A DNA stretch of 64,000 bases, from positions 202,605 through 266,604 of the forward strand of contig SJOL01008373.1 in NCBI GenBank assembly GCA_004794785.1. The letters are read 5' to 3'. Source of the stretch: Opisthorchis felineus (lineage: Eukaryota > Platyhelminthes > Trematoda > Opisthorchiida > Opisthorchiidae). The translations under genes were made by a program, and so were the position numbers. The notes under the pieces were generated by a model. It did not search any database, was not told the origin of the DNA, and worked only from the letters and a program-made list of their open reading frames with translations. Positions 45,698-57,714 of this stretch are shown one piece after another. The number at the start of each line of letters is the position of its first letter. The stretch's first letter is position 1.

Positions 45698-45891
45698 AAA
45701 ATAGTGCAGGCTTTCTCCCTGAACTACTATGTGTGAATGTGAATACATACGTGGAAAAACATTCGCAAAAAGGGTCTTGTACGTGCACACAGCATGACAG
45801 TGTCACCATTCTTTATGCGGAAGAGTTTAAAGTTGTATCCAAATACATGAAACGTAACGGTGCTGAGCTAGTTTGTGCCGGTAACCTGGAG
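45698..45891 (+). CDS. Candidate 194-nt exon, unknown
   Basis: An AG after ATTGATCAAATTAG opens a frame that runs to CTGGAG followed by GTAATC at 45892. The frame is open from 45637 to 45906. It reads like soluble protein with paired cysteines (KGSCTCTQHDSVTILYAEEF, KVVSKYMKRNGAELVCAGNL). No family is recognised. The donor fits the consensus at most positions. Confidence 0.35.
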
Positions 45892-47620
45892 GTAATCCCT
45901 AACTGAGGCAACGTGATCTAGATCTAAAATGAATATCTTCGCATTCGTGCCATGCAATGCAAACGGCTGCGAAAATAACCTAACCAAATAGGAGGTTGTT
46001 TCGAAATGCGGCCAACATTGTGACAGGTGGTTTGAAATTTAGTACCAGCAACAACATATTCTCAAATAGTATACCCAGCAGGCTAGACCGCCCGTAGACA
46101 TTTTGCAAAGTGTTGTCGACGTTGGCCAAGCACTCGAACAATGGCTGATTCAGCTGTAGGTAGGGGCAAAAGTGACATCTCTGTGTTGTTTCTATACGTT
46201 CCGCCAAATTCGAAGCAAACATAATTCGACCTGGCGCATGTCACTTTATCATGTATAGTTCAGCCAAGCTCCAAACAGGCCACGAACAGTTATATGTACG
46301 CCTCAAGAATGTGAACAACCTTAGTAAGACGACCCAGTCTCAGAACTGACGGAAAGTTTTCTCACATGCTAGGTCCGTAAGCTTTGTCTTCTCGTTAGTG
46401 TGTGGTACCGAACCCTAAACGCAAAACTCGTCATTACGGAAAGTATTTATCCTGTTTTAAACTATTTTAAGCCCTGGCTGTGAAATGCACAGTCACTAGA
46501 GAAAGTAGCACCTCATTAGACACATGGATTGTTTGTACCCTGTGAAGGAAGGTTTATTATTTCTAATGAAGCCGTAGCCTGTAAACAAGTTTGTATAATA
46601 TGTGGCTCATTTTTGGGTACGGCCGAGAAATAACTTCCAGGAAAATACTTTTGAAACTACTAAATTTTATCACGATTTAGAGGCGGCAACCACAGAACTC
46701 TGTCTAGAGTGACTTTAGCGGTTTACCCAGAACGTATTTGTGGAGCTGAACCTGAGCACAGGATTAGGATTCAGAAATTTCAGAAAGTTCCTGGACAATG
46801 CGGAAATTGCCTTCTAATGTATTTTCTTTCGGAATTTTCTCGTCAAAAGCACGACACACTCAGACTATTTCTCTCTTCCTGACGATATTCCGTGAGTCAA
46901 ACCAAACATTTGCAAATGAAGAACAAGACAAAAATTTATTTAATAAATGGGCTTGAAGAATGTCTTGTATTCATCTGTGTTGTTGGGCGACAAACCATAC
47001 GGAGATAATCATTCGTAAATTGCCATCCGCTATTCTAATCCTTGAGAAGGGTTCTTGAATAAATGTCATTGAATACATGTTCTGCCACTGATGAATTCCC
47101 CTTACCTTGTTTATAATCTCTCACGTTTCTTGTATTTACCCGTCTCATTCATTCTTGTCACATGTCTACCAACATTCCCGAGTGTTTCAGTGATAATACC
47201 AAAATATTATAATCTCGGTTGATTCAGGATAGCAACCAATAACGTGGAGTGTTAACGTTGTTTATTTATCCTATCAGTATAAAAATTTAGGACCATTTTT
47301 GGTTTTCTTTTGGTGTGACAAGAAAACCGTCGTGGTCTAGTTTTGTAACATTCTGACACCATTACTTTCCCACTCGTGAAAATGGCCCAGAATTATTAGG
47401 TTGTGGAATCGAGTGCAAGGCTAAATAAATAGTAACAAATTCAGCATAGCTGCAGGCAACCTTAGTGCAAAGGCTACCCTTCAACAATTCATTTACCTTA
47501 GGTACTGACATCTCTACAGGCTATCCTTATGATGGGACATGATATTTTTTCTCCTTCCGTGGAAGGGTTACATAAATTCACTTTATTTTACTTTGGTGTG
47601 GAACTTTCTCCGGGGGCAAG
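45892..47620. other. Unassigned sequence
   Basis: Nothing was seen here. Confidence 0.5.
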
Positions 47621-47745
47621 TTGAGTGGGATCAGAGGACAACCCGGACTGGTGTAGTTGTTGAGGCAGGATCGGCGGAAAAGTTCAAGCTGAACGGTATA
47701 AAACTACGTTTTGGTGGTTTAACCACCAGCACACAAGGCAGTTAA
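47621..47745 (+). CDS. Possible short terminal exon
   Basis: The acceptor GGAACTTTCTCCGGGGGCAAG precedes about 40 codons (VEWDQRTTRTGVVVEAGSAE, then a basic Gly-rich end) that stop at TAA. It is short and unrecognised. The palindrome TGGTGGTT-T-AACCACCA (47712-47728) lies inside it. Confidence 0.2.
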
Positions 47746-48604
47746 TCGTCAGCTTTAACTGTAGACAGCAAAACTTTCAATAGTTATGTGATGCAACAAT
47801 GCCATTCTGAGCAGGATCACCGTGGAGGGTTCACATCCGGATTAGCAGGGGAATCGTTCTGGTCACTTCATTCTAAGCCACTGGATCAACTTGGAAGGCG
47901 CCCAGGGTTTCATGACAAATTTATGTGACGTGACTATTGGATATCCTGTCGTTCCAAAGCTCTTTTATCTCTCATCCTAAGGACCACCTACCTAATAAAT
48001 AAAGTACTTGAAGATCGACATTTCAGACAGCAGAGATCTCACAGGATAGCACTGTCATGCAGTACATAAGGAGTTTTGAAGACTTACTTCCAAACATTTT
48101 CGTAGATTGGTGTGATGCTCTGCGGACACCTTCCTACGTTGCCAACGTGAGATGTTTATTTCTGCTGTGTTTGACTACTTAGCAGGAGGGCGATGCCAAA
48201 ATTTCCTAAAGATTCGTCTTCGTTTCTAGGCTCCCGGTTAAAACTGAGCTGGCTTGACTGACTATCTATGTCGGCGTTAAACTATGTAGTCTGGTTAGGA
48301 TTTATTTCTGGTCTAAGCTAGGTGGCATGGTGGCCAGTAAGATCAAGGATATGCTTCATTTCGGCCGGATGTTTACGCAGAATAAAACGTCATCACGGTA
48401 ATTACGGTCCGTAATCCAGCTGCGATATTTTCCAGTCTGTTGCAACGTTGCGAGGTTTCAGGAAAAGTGACCAGCCGTGCTAAAGTTTGGAATTTAAAGT
48501 AAACGCTTTGTTCTTCCCCAATATACCTGGACGCAGACTTTCTCACTTGAGTTGTAGGCTATGATGAGATCCAATGGCTTATTTCGAAAGCCATCATTTC
48601 TGAA
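47746..48604. other. Unassigned sequence
   Basis: Nothing but a B-box-like GAGGGTTCACATCCGG near 47826, with no element body that I can trace. Confidence 0.45.
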
Positions 48605-48655
48605 GGCGCAACAAAGGCAACAAAGGCGCAACAAAGGCAACAAAGGCGCATCAAA
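48605..48655 (+). repeat. 20-bp tandem repeat, ~2.5 copies
   Basis: Units of GGCGCAACAAAGGCAACAAA follow one another, each made of an 11-base and a 9-base half that are themselves related. Open frames run through it on both strands (plus 48561-48860, minus 48494-48820), so low complexity explains their Gln/Arg/Lys runs. Confidence 0.85.
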
Positions 48656-50269
48656 AGCTGCACGCGGGTCAATGAGCAACCGACGGTTTGCTGGTGGAAA
48701 TTGTAGCACCTCTTCAAAACACTGCGGATGTAAACGTTTGCTCAACGAATTCTCTTCCAACACGAATGCCGTCTCGATTCGGTCTAATTTGAGAATCTTT
48801 CGCTCTCTGAGGCGGCACAATGGTGGTTCAGCGAAGATTTTGGCTGCAATACGACACTGATGCCCTATTGGTTCGCAAGAACAGTTCCGTCACTTTTTAG
48901 GTATCGGTAAAGGTATTCACTAGGAAGACCTGTGCCTCATATATTGAGCAGAATAGACTGCGAAGAGGTTTCTAGATTGTCGGCAAGTACGCTTTGTAGG
49001 TTACAGCCAGGATACTCTCGTTCCCTATGGACTTTTCACATTTAGTCACTAGATTATTATGCCTAATTCGTTATGACTGGGGGCGGCGCAGTTACTGTAG
49101 TACGGTATGGGGTTGTATTGTTTGTGGTGGGTAGTTTTTTGCTGGACAGAAAGCAGTGAGCTGAGGCATTCAGCAATGTCCTTCATCATTTTGCCATAAT
49201 CCGTCATTTATTCACTACCAGGCTTAAAGCGTAAAGAAGCAGTCGAAAAAGATGTCGATAACCACCGACATTTGCAGCTACCTCCGAGATAGCGGCTTTT
49301 TCTGACTATTAATCTACACGATCTTTCAGGGCTGGACGGGTGGCCGGACAACGTAAAATGTGGAAGCTAGAAGCATCGGCCATGCTTATCTGGGCAGACG
49401 AGTGATGCTGGGAAAGCCAGACGTTCTGTTCGGAAACACAGTGTTCAGGCCTTTTGTATGAACTTTTTGGACGGAATAGAGGCTAGGAATAGTTGAAAAG
49501 CCTATAACAATTCTGCACACAAATCTTACCTAAAACAACCAACCTTCAGCTGGAACAATGCTCGTTCCACTATGGCTAAAAAACTCTTAATCCAAATTCG
49601 AACACTGCATAACTGTTCACTCAGTCGATCATTTAAAACCCGATGATAGTTGCTATTGTGGATGTGAATGATAAGCGAGCTGCACAATAATTCATGTCAA
49701 CGTCCATCGTCATTTGTATTGGCATCACGCTATTCCTAACGCCATGTAATTGGCGTCAAATCTGACCGATATTTCTGCAACTCAATAGGCAAACATTAAA
49801 GATCGCTTCTGAACTACCCACTTGTGAAGGCCATCTGTGTAAGAAGTCTTTTCGCCCAAAGTAAATGGACAGCGAGAGACTAAAAACATCTTGTAAGACA
49901 GTAAGTAGCCTGTAAATGGAGTGCTGAGCCGAATGATAACTATTTGCAATTGTAAAAACACTCGTTATCTGCGTCAGTTGTGCAAATAAAATATTATTTT
50001 TGGCACTCAGCATCATAAAATAGCGCAAAAACATGTTTTATCAGCATTGATGTTTGTATTCTCTGTATGTTTACGTATAAGTGTTCCAGATATCTTCATT
50101 TAGTAGAAAATTACAACCTGTCTATAGGTATATCCTTTTCAAAAATTATTTTGTTGTTAAGTGAAGCCTCCAATAATTTGATGCGTATGCATCGCTGGGG
50201 TCTTAGATTATAAGAGCTATGTAGCCAGCGGCATGCTGCACCAAAAACGTTTTACTTTCTGCTTATTTG
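48656..50269. other. Unassigned sequence
   Basis: No supported gene. A minus frame at 49756-50034 is hydrophobic and unsupported. Confidence 0.45.
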
Positions 50270-50312
50270 TACATTTTATATAACATTTTACATTACATTT
50301 TACATTATTACT
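50270..50312. repeat. ACATTTTACATT short tandem repeat
   Basis: Three related units of ACATTTTAYAT follow one another. Confidence 0.7.
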
Positions 50313-52260
50313 ACAAGAAATAAGCGGCCTGTTTTGCGGTGAACCATAACAGTATATTTGTTTATGTGAGGTATTCGGTGTGCCTAATTAGCATAAAGTA
50401 GCCTAAATTGGCTTCGAAAAAACATTCCAAATTTCTACTTTTGAACTGGAAAACTGGTTGAAAGCTTATGTCACAAAAAAGCTTATAAGCACGCTATACA
50501 GACTCACCCGACACTAGTACAGCTGTTTATCTCTGGTAGTAGTAGAAATCTTGTGTATTTTGTATCTTTCACTGGTGGTTTTGCAGAACAATCAATGCAC
50601 AAATACAACTCCACAATATGCAGAGAAGCTTCTCTGCGTCCATGGCTGATTATCGAGTACATTATGTGTCATAACTCAGTGAATATAATCAGCATGATTC
50701 CTCATCCTGTGGTTAGGTGAGCTGCGACCAAATTCAGTTATCCAGAAATCAGATAAAACGTCTCAAACTCAAAACATTTTTGGCTCTTATGTTATCAACA
50801 ATGGAAATGACTCGATAGAAACGTCAGTGTCCTTGACTTGAGTTTATCACTTCCGACTTGTAAAAGGCATTCAAAATGGATTGCAGTTCAGTTTAGTTGG
50901 ATATTTGTGTCGGCCTGTTCGAAATATCTGCTCTGCCTGCGTAAGTTCATGTGGCTCCTCAAGCCAATGCCTGTGGCTTTTAATATAAAATCTGAGGTTG
51001 TATTACTCTATTGTTTGGAATTTGTCTCCAATGATTCAACCATGAACCGGAGAGGCAGACGCCATCCTTCTTAGGTTTATGCAAGATTACTATGACAGTT
51101 AAAACCCTTTCGGAGACAGAAAACAACAGTTATCATGTTCGATTTGCTATGGAGGTGAATGTCAGTGGCTCCTGTCACATAAACGTTCAGCTCAGTGAAC
51201 AAACCGACGACCATAATTCTTGATCATACTGCTAAGAAAAAAATCAGCCAACGTAGTAACGATCGCACGGTCGGATTTTTCAATAGTCGTTGGTGTTTTT
51301 CCTTCTACTGGAAGGTCAGTCTTTTGTATTGTTTAACACAGGCTGTTACCTCCTTATTAAGGGTTCAGCCTACTGAGATCATCTGAATAACACAAACACA
51401 CGAATTTGGCACCTGCTTACAAATGGGAATAAGGTGAGGTGAGAATCTGCACAAAATTGTACACCAAAACGGTCATATAAAGCATATAATTAGCCAATGT
51501 TTTAGTCCAGAATGTGAAAGTCTAAACTGTCTGACCTGAAAAGGCCGTGAAAGTCCTTCATTGACATAGTCTGATTGGGTAAGCAACCATGTATGTTTTC
51601 AAATCAGTGTGACTGTCGAACAAATATTTATTTACTTACCAACCAGCGAATAATATAGCTGTTTTTAGTGTACAAATTTCTCAACCTACAATCGAGGCAC
51701 ACCAAGCCATTCTATTCTCCCGGTTGTTTTGACAAGATAAGACTTCATTATGTTGTTGTTCCTGGATCGCGTGCTAATAGCTCAGTTATTGTTAACAGTA
51801 AAGAGCTTAAGTAGCCCATGTAACATACGTTACATTGTTCCGGCCACTAAATTGCTTGGACAAGTAAACAGGATTGCACTTATCTCAGATAATTTTGTTT
51901 TGAATGACAGTATGTATAAATCGGGTATCCACCGTGTGCACCGTAAACAGATTTACGGAAATTTGTGCAAATGACGCCTGTAACATAAATACCAATCTGG
52001 TACCTGTGTAACTGGTAAACAGATTGTAAATTTTCCGAGAGAAATTGTAAAATATCACTATGTTATCTTTAGTAAACACCAATCCAGCTAAGTGACCCGC
52101 CTCCTGGGAGATTCCTGAAGAAAATCCGCTAGATCTAATGGCTTGCGTGGATTTCAGTTCTGCGATTCATCGGAAAATTTATACGACAATTTGAAGCATA
52201 ATAACTTTTAAGGTATTTTCAATCGCCGCATGTACTTACATATTTTGATCAGATTTTGAC
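50313..52260. other. Unassigned sequence
   Basis: A plus frame at 50838-50940 ends at a GTAAGT donor after CTGCCTGC, and another plus frame lies at 51750-51974. Neither has a clear acceptor or family. Confidence 0.35.
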
Positions 52261-52434
52261 CTAATCAGCCAAAATAATACCAATGAATGGATCCGTATAA
52301 TCGGTTTCATGAGGGGCCTCAACAGTTACTTGTCTTTTCAGGCAAATATGTGGTTCCAGGGGTTCCAAGCGCATCACCCTAAAGCTTCCCATTAGGCAGG
52401 GCACGCGGTAGATCAGGAACGTGATTTTTGTGAC
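52261..52434 (-). CDS. Candidate terminal exon, unknown
   Basis: The strong acceptor TTATTTTTTGCACTTGTGTTTTGCTGGCCAG ends just above 52434. Exactly 58 codons follow in phase 0, closed by TAG at 52261-52263. The protein begins VTKITFLIYRVPCLMGSFRV and ends with an acidic, aromatic tail (APHETDYTDPFIGIILAD). The composition and acceptor are good, but no family is recognised. Confidence 0.35.
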   Translation of the reverse strand, partial: VTKITFLIYRVPCLMGSFRVMRLEPLEPHICLKRQVTVEAPHETDYTDPFIGIILAD

Positions 52435-53154
52435 CTGGCCAGCAAAACACAAGTGCAAAAAATAAGCCCACAGCTTGTTGGGTAACATTTTCTCCACTGA
52501 GATGAACTCACATTCAAATGAAAAATTTTGAACTTTCACTGAGGTTCTGATGGTTGTCTGCGTTTGTTTTGTTTGCATTCAGATTGACATGTCAGCGCCG
52601 GTTTCCGAGAACATTAGATGAGTCCTGTAGGTCTGGCATTTTATTGTTACCGAAAAGGGTCATATTAAAGCCAGAATACGTTTGGAATAGCACCGCAGTT
52701 TTTAGGTGGAATTCAACTGCTGATCCTTAGCCTTGCCCTATAGAGGAAAGCATCACGACGTAACCGAGTTCTTTGCACTTGTGACCCCAGGGGTGAGTCT
52801 TTGCATTTTTGTGTAGGACGGACACAGGGATCCCTTAGCACCAGGATTCGAGATTCACTCCTTTCAGCTGAAACATACACCAGAACAAAGTTCACAGTCA
52901 CCCCTTATGACAAGTGTCCTGTTAATCGGTCTCCCTATCGAAACCAACTTTATCTTTCGATCTACACGGAGTAGAATCGGTCAATAACACTACAGTTACT
53001 AGAGGTTTTGTTGTTTGATGCTAACATGTTATATGCAAATGAGCAAATTTGGCCTAAATGTCTGCTCAACTTAAATGCTCTTTTTTGTTCTCGCATGCTT
53101 GTATTGTATTTCTTTTTATATTATTTTGGCTGCTTCTCCTTTTTCTCAACATAG
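52435..53154. other. Unassigned sequence
   Basis: A minus frame at 52713-52901 reads like protein (Arg-rich end) with no other support. Confidence 0.35.
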
Positions 53155-53434
53155 GATCGTTGGTATCAAGTCGTGGTGGTTAACGATTCATGCAGAGACA
53201 AATAAGCCGACGAGACGGCTTTGGGCAATTTGGTATCAAGCTGATATTGCAAGTTGGATCGTCTGCACTGCGCAGACTGGTTTTGCGTGGAACGCTTCTA
53301 GACAAGAAAATATCAGTCAAAATATTCGAGAATCAATGTGGTTTTGGAGAGTTCGAAAGGATGTGTGCAGTAAAAAATATCAACTCCCTACAGGAAGGTA
53401 CAGGAAGAAGGTACTTAGTAAAAACACTATTTAA
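53155..53434 (+). CDS. Possible exon, reading frame ambiguous
   Basis: An excellent acceptor (GCTTCTCCTTTTTCTCAACATAG) ends at 53154. In the frame it opens, about 90 codons are Trp-rich (SWWLTIHAETNKPTRRLWAI; SMWFWRVRKDVCSKK). A second frame from ATG at 53190 to 53495 overlaps it and reads more like a usual protein (DGFGQFGIKLILQVGSSALR). I cannot choose between them. Confidence 0.25.
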
Positions 53435-55577
53435 TTGGAAAACTGATGAGTCATTGGCTGCTTGTTTCACGTTTACTTGCTTGAGCACAGACTGAATTTT
53501 AGTATGATCCACGTGCACAAGTGTGTCAGGCAAATGCCAGCCAATTTAAAGCCACTTTTGTATCCGTTTATTCGATGCTTAGTTACATCTGAAGCCTGGG
53601 TAAATCCGGGGGTTAGGAATGACTGTCAGCAGGTTGCCGCTTTTGGATGTCACCGTAATACCCTTTGTGTTTACAACTAATTTGGGTGGTCGCGCATTTA
53701 ATTTCAATCCTAAATGAGTTGCAACAGATCGGATTCAAAGCCACGATTCCAAGTTTGTTTCACAATATGCAATAAAATTAAGAGAGAAAGTCTGGAAGCC
53801 CCCAAATGCAGTTCGTGAATGGAAGTAATTACTTTCACGCCAGACGCAAGGTTTCCGTACTGATATCTTTATTGGAGAATCTGCGACCATGAGGCAGAAA
53901 AATATTATTTCAGAGACGTTTTCTATGAAGTTGATGCATTCCTGTTGGTCTCTGTGGTTGGCTTCCTGCTGCCGATTTTGGGGGGATATATTACATGAAC
54001 TTTGGTTGAGTGTCGGACTTTTTGAATTCGTATAAGAACATTTTCATTTAGTGCCTTTTTCGGGGTGCTTTGTCTTCGCAGGGTAAACCCTAATACTCAC
54101 TATCGTATCAAAAACGTACAATTTATTATTGAAGCCATCCGCGATTTCTTTCTGACAATCGGGACACGCTTCACATTCTCGAGACCAGAGTCCACGACGT
54201 TTTCTGGGTTAGCAGCAACCTTACACGTAACAAGTAAAAAGCCATACCGGCATTCAAAACAAACTATCACTAGCTTGGGTATAGTATCTTTTCAAAGAAG
54301 CCGCACGATGGCGACAGAACAGTTGCACGCTCCGCAGATAGCTGCCCTGTCTTCGAATAGATTTTTCATTGCCGCCATTACCGAGGCACAATTAAAGACA
54401 TTGCCAATAACTTCAACACAAATATGAGCCAAAAACTAAATAATCCATATTCACTAAGCTGCTCGGCGTCCTTTGCCTGCCTGAGTATTACTGGTCCCAC
54501 TAACTTTTTTATACTTCTTGGCTCTCCATGTATACTGAAAAGCCGACTAAAAGGATAACATCCTGAAGTGGCGTTTGCACCGAAAGTAAAAACTGTTTGC
54601 CGTTTCTCCAAAAGCTTTCGAACTTGGTGATGGAGAATATATCAGCCGAACTGGATCAGAACTCTGCATTTCACACTTAAAACGATACCTACTCTAAATT
54701 GTACTACTCTGACGTACCAGAGTGTAATGCATACTAGACTGAATTGAATGTAAATTATACCTCGTCACAGCACGCTCCAGAACCGTGAGTTTTCGCAAAT
54801 GCACACAATGGTCTTATTTTCTATGTGGAAATAACGCTAAGCTGTTTTGAAAATGCGAGTAAGAAGCAACACTAGGTAGTTTCACATTTATAGGGAGGAT
54901 TTGAGGATTATGCATTTCACCCATAAATTTAATGCCACGTTACGGCAACTTGCTTCTCACTCGTTGTATTGGTAATCTTTGTTTTGTTCAAGAATCATAC
55001 TCGACAAACTTTGTGATAGGTCGACTCAGTCTGTTCATCCGGCTGCAGGTCCTAAATAATGCAACTAACGGAACGCAATGGAAGTCACGTTCTGGATTTT
55101 ACTGGAACGCCACCTTGAGACAGATAAGATTAGTGGGAGAGTGGTGCGACATTTGTCAACCAGTTGCCATTCACCTTGTCAGAAAAATTAACAGCAGTTA
55201 TTCAAGAGCGTTTATGTGAATTTCCACCTGCACTGGTGTCAGAATCTTTTGTTGTTCTGCAAGGCCATAACTAAATCAGAGTTTGGCCGAACTTTATTCA
55301 CCCAAAAGCGTCATATTGTAAAATGTTTAGGTTTTCTGAATCACAGGAATGGCCCAGGAAATTTTTATTTGACTGAAATAATTATGGGCAAAAACGGTAT
55401 AACCAAGAACACTGTATGCAGGTCCTCACGACGAAATTTCTGATATCCTTGTACAGTAAATGCCTTTTTTCAATGGTTTGTTGAATGCTAGTGTTTGCTC
55501 GTCTCTGAATGTATAGAAGGAATACTTTTATCTCATAAGATAACCGCCATTCCCACAGAATGGCCAGATGCTATAGC
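53435..55577. other. Unassigned; plus frames at 54.0-55.2 kb
   Basis: Frames at 54065-54427 and 54932-55219 (both plus) are mildly protein-like. The latter has an internal CTGCAG acceptor and sequons (NATNGTQW). No family. Confidence 0.3.
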
Positions 55578-55695
55578 GTTGAGACATTGGTAGTTCGGGT
55601 GCGTCAACTGCCTGCTGGTTAGGTAGTCATCGGTGCTTTGCCTGCTACAAACGAATTGCCAAGCTCGGCCACCTGCCGAGCATCGAAGTGACACA
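55578..55695 (+). repeat. Dispersed repeat family A, copy 4
   Basis: It starts GTTGAGACATTGGTAGTTCGG, then GCGTCAACTG, matching copies 1 and 3. Further on, GCCAAGCTCGG appears in reverse orientation relative to copy 1 (CCGAGCTTGGC), next to ACAAACG. This suggests rearrangement or a near-palindromic core. Confidence 0.5.
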
Positions 55696-56270
55696 GCTGC
55701 TTTTGATGCCATCGACAGTAAATTTTATTTGGACTGATAAGTGCTGCAAAAGGTTTTTTATGACTGGCCGCAACATGGTCTACCCCATGTAGGGATACAG
55801 TGGAAGCTTAGTTTCCATTGACTTCTGCTGCTGTGCTCCTTTGATGCATAAAATATCCGATTATTCCGAGTATCAAAAACATCTCGAAAATCAAAACACA
55901 AATCAGGTGTTCTGAAGTCGACCATTTTTTATGTACCAAAATATACATTTGATCTGATTTTTTACCATTCGTAAGCATTTACTTCACAAAACGATTCTTA
56001 CAGAAAAGGTAGGGCACAGTACTAAACTGAAAACCCAGAGCTGTTTTATCAAACGGCTTCTGAGTTCCAGATTTAGCATGTGGCTTGGTTGGTTTCCGAT
56101 AAGATGAACTGATTTATATGGCCATCGAGTGTCCTGAAAGGTAGAAGGATGCCAGTACGATATTATGGGTAGATGAAGACAGGCAAAATTTTGACTAGAA
56201 CTAGTTAGGGATTATTCGATAATAACAACAATATTGGCGAACGGGGCTCACCTTTTTGTTTGTGATTATT
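55696..56270. other. Unassigned sequence
   Basis: Nothing was seen here. Confidence 0.5.
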
Positions 56271-56534
56271 ATGTATGACGAAAGCGTTGAAGATAGCTTG
56301 ACGGAAAGTAGCCTAGATCTCCATTGCACGTACCATACCACCAGACCGGATCCGTGTCGTCAATTATCTTCACATATTGCCCTAGCCTACAAGACAGAAG
56401 AAAATGGCGGCAGATTAAACCATTTTAGTGTGTACATACGATTAATCCCAATCAAAAATGCAGTAGGTGTTATCATATATCTGTGGCAAACTTCAGTGGA
56501 AAGTAGACGACAGAGTAAATTCACTTTTTATTGA
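56271..56534 (+). CDS. Putative 87-codon ORF, unknown
   Basis: It starts at ATG 56271 with an acidic N-terminus (MYDESVEDSLTESSLDLHCT). It has a mixed middle and a short hydrophobic strand (NAVGVIIYLW) before a basic end, and stops at TGA. There is no signal peptide, domain or splice evidence. Confidence 0.2.
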   Translation: MYDESVEDSLTESSLDLHCTYHTTRPDPCRQLSSHIALAYKTEENGGRLNHFSVYIRLIPIKNAVGVIIYLWQTSVESRRQSKFTFY

Positions 56535-56933
56535 TATATACCAGTGTTGATATTGTCATCAGCAGGAGCACTATATAGATATTCCTACAATTCATCCAAG
56601 GTTTTATTTGCATTATGGGTGCCACCAACCATTTGACTTGTTTTGTGACATTTCGTGCGCATCAACTATGTTCTTTGGAATGTGTGGGCATAATTAAATG
56701 TCCAAGATTTTTACCGATATCATATCTTTCGTCATCCAATAACCTGCTGCATATACGACTACAAGATACTTAACAGAATCAGACGTACTCAAAACAAAAA
56801 TATCGAAAGGAAGCTACCTATACAAATGCTGAATCCAGTCATCTTTACAACATTTTGGTGTTAACGGGAGATTCAACTGCATACGATATTTGAGATATCG
56901 CATCAAATTATACAGACGTAACACTACTCAGAA
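56535..56933. other. Unassigned sequence
   Basis: Nothing but a minus-strand GWW triplet near 56620, considered and rejected as the rest of an SH3 domain. Confidence 0.45.
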
Positions 56934-57032
56934 AGATGCTGAAAACTCTTCGAGACCTGTATTACCTGTCTTAGGGTTCATCAGCTCGGCGCAGTCCCTG
57001 AGTTAGCGTCGACCCTATATTTTAGTTGAACC
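56934..57032. mobile_element. Degraded MITE-like element (family C, copy 2)
   Basis: It starts AGATGCTGAAAAC (against AGGTTGCTGAAAA in copy 1) and ends TTTTAGTTGAACC (against TTTTCAGCAACCT). The core CATCAG-GC-GCAGTCCCTGAG-GTCGACC aligns with copy 1. It is shorter by about 30 bases, with mutated ends. Confidence 0.6.
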
Positions 57033-57220
57033 CGAATTATGCAAAATTCGCGAATAACATTAATCTTCACGCCAGGATGGTTTTAACGGGAGACTTAACT
57101 GAATCCCAACTGACTGCTTCGTATTTTATCATATAATTCCAGTGACTGTGATACGCAAAGACCGTCTCATCCCACAAGTAATACAGATGCAGGATTTTTG
57201 AATCGGTTGCTTTTCTTTAG
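57033..57220. other. Unassigned sequence
   Basis: Nothing was seen here. Confidence 0.5.
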
Positions 57221-57251
57221 TTAACTGAGTTGGAAGAGCAAACCGCGTACT
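57221..57251 (+). CDS. Candidate 31-nt micro-exon
   Basis: The acceptor CGGTTGCTTTTCTTTAG ends at 57220 and the donor GTAAGT starts at 57252; both are near-ideal. Between them only one frame is open, giving LTELEEQTAY plus one base. Micro-exons of this size are common in flukes. It lies on plus, between exons of the proposed minus-strand SH3 gene, so it would belong to a nested or neighbouring transcript. Confidence 0.3.
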
Positions 57252-57714
57252 GTAAGTGGTTTTCTATACTGCTACCTGTTTAATTAAATCTTGCTCTTTA
57301 AAAAGCATCATTATCCAGATAAGCGACTTTGTGATCAGCATTGTTACATCTGACAGTTTTATCAACCTGACATGCATATTACTTGCTTTCACGTTTCCTG
57401 CGCGGCATTGGGAGATGCTTTGTCATGATAACGTTACAAATGGAAAAGTTCCGGACCGGTACTAACGGGAGGAATCAAAACACACTTGAACTGACCAAGC
57501 TGTGAATGCTCCCATCCCTGGTGGATCGAAATGAATAATATACACCGGCAAAACTGTATGCAGTGTAACTAGACGTAGTCCGTTTTCAATGACCGTGGAT
57601 AGTGTGGGATATGAATTGATGAACTGATGTTCAAAACTGTACTGAACGCGTTCCCATAGCTCAGAGTTTTTTAAAGATCCATCATAGTCCCATTAAGTAT
57701 TGAGCCCAGCCATA
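57252..57714. other. Unassigned sequence
   Basis: Nothing convincing. Confidence 0.45.

Noticed and set aside
56600..56690. Minus-strand GWW (SQNKSNGWWHP) as the second half of the SH3 domain
   Set aside because: The acceptor options do not give the required phase after the 58113-58183 exon, and an in-frame stop lies just upstream.
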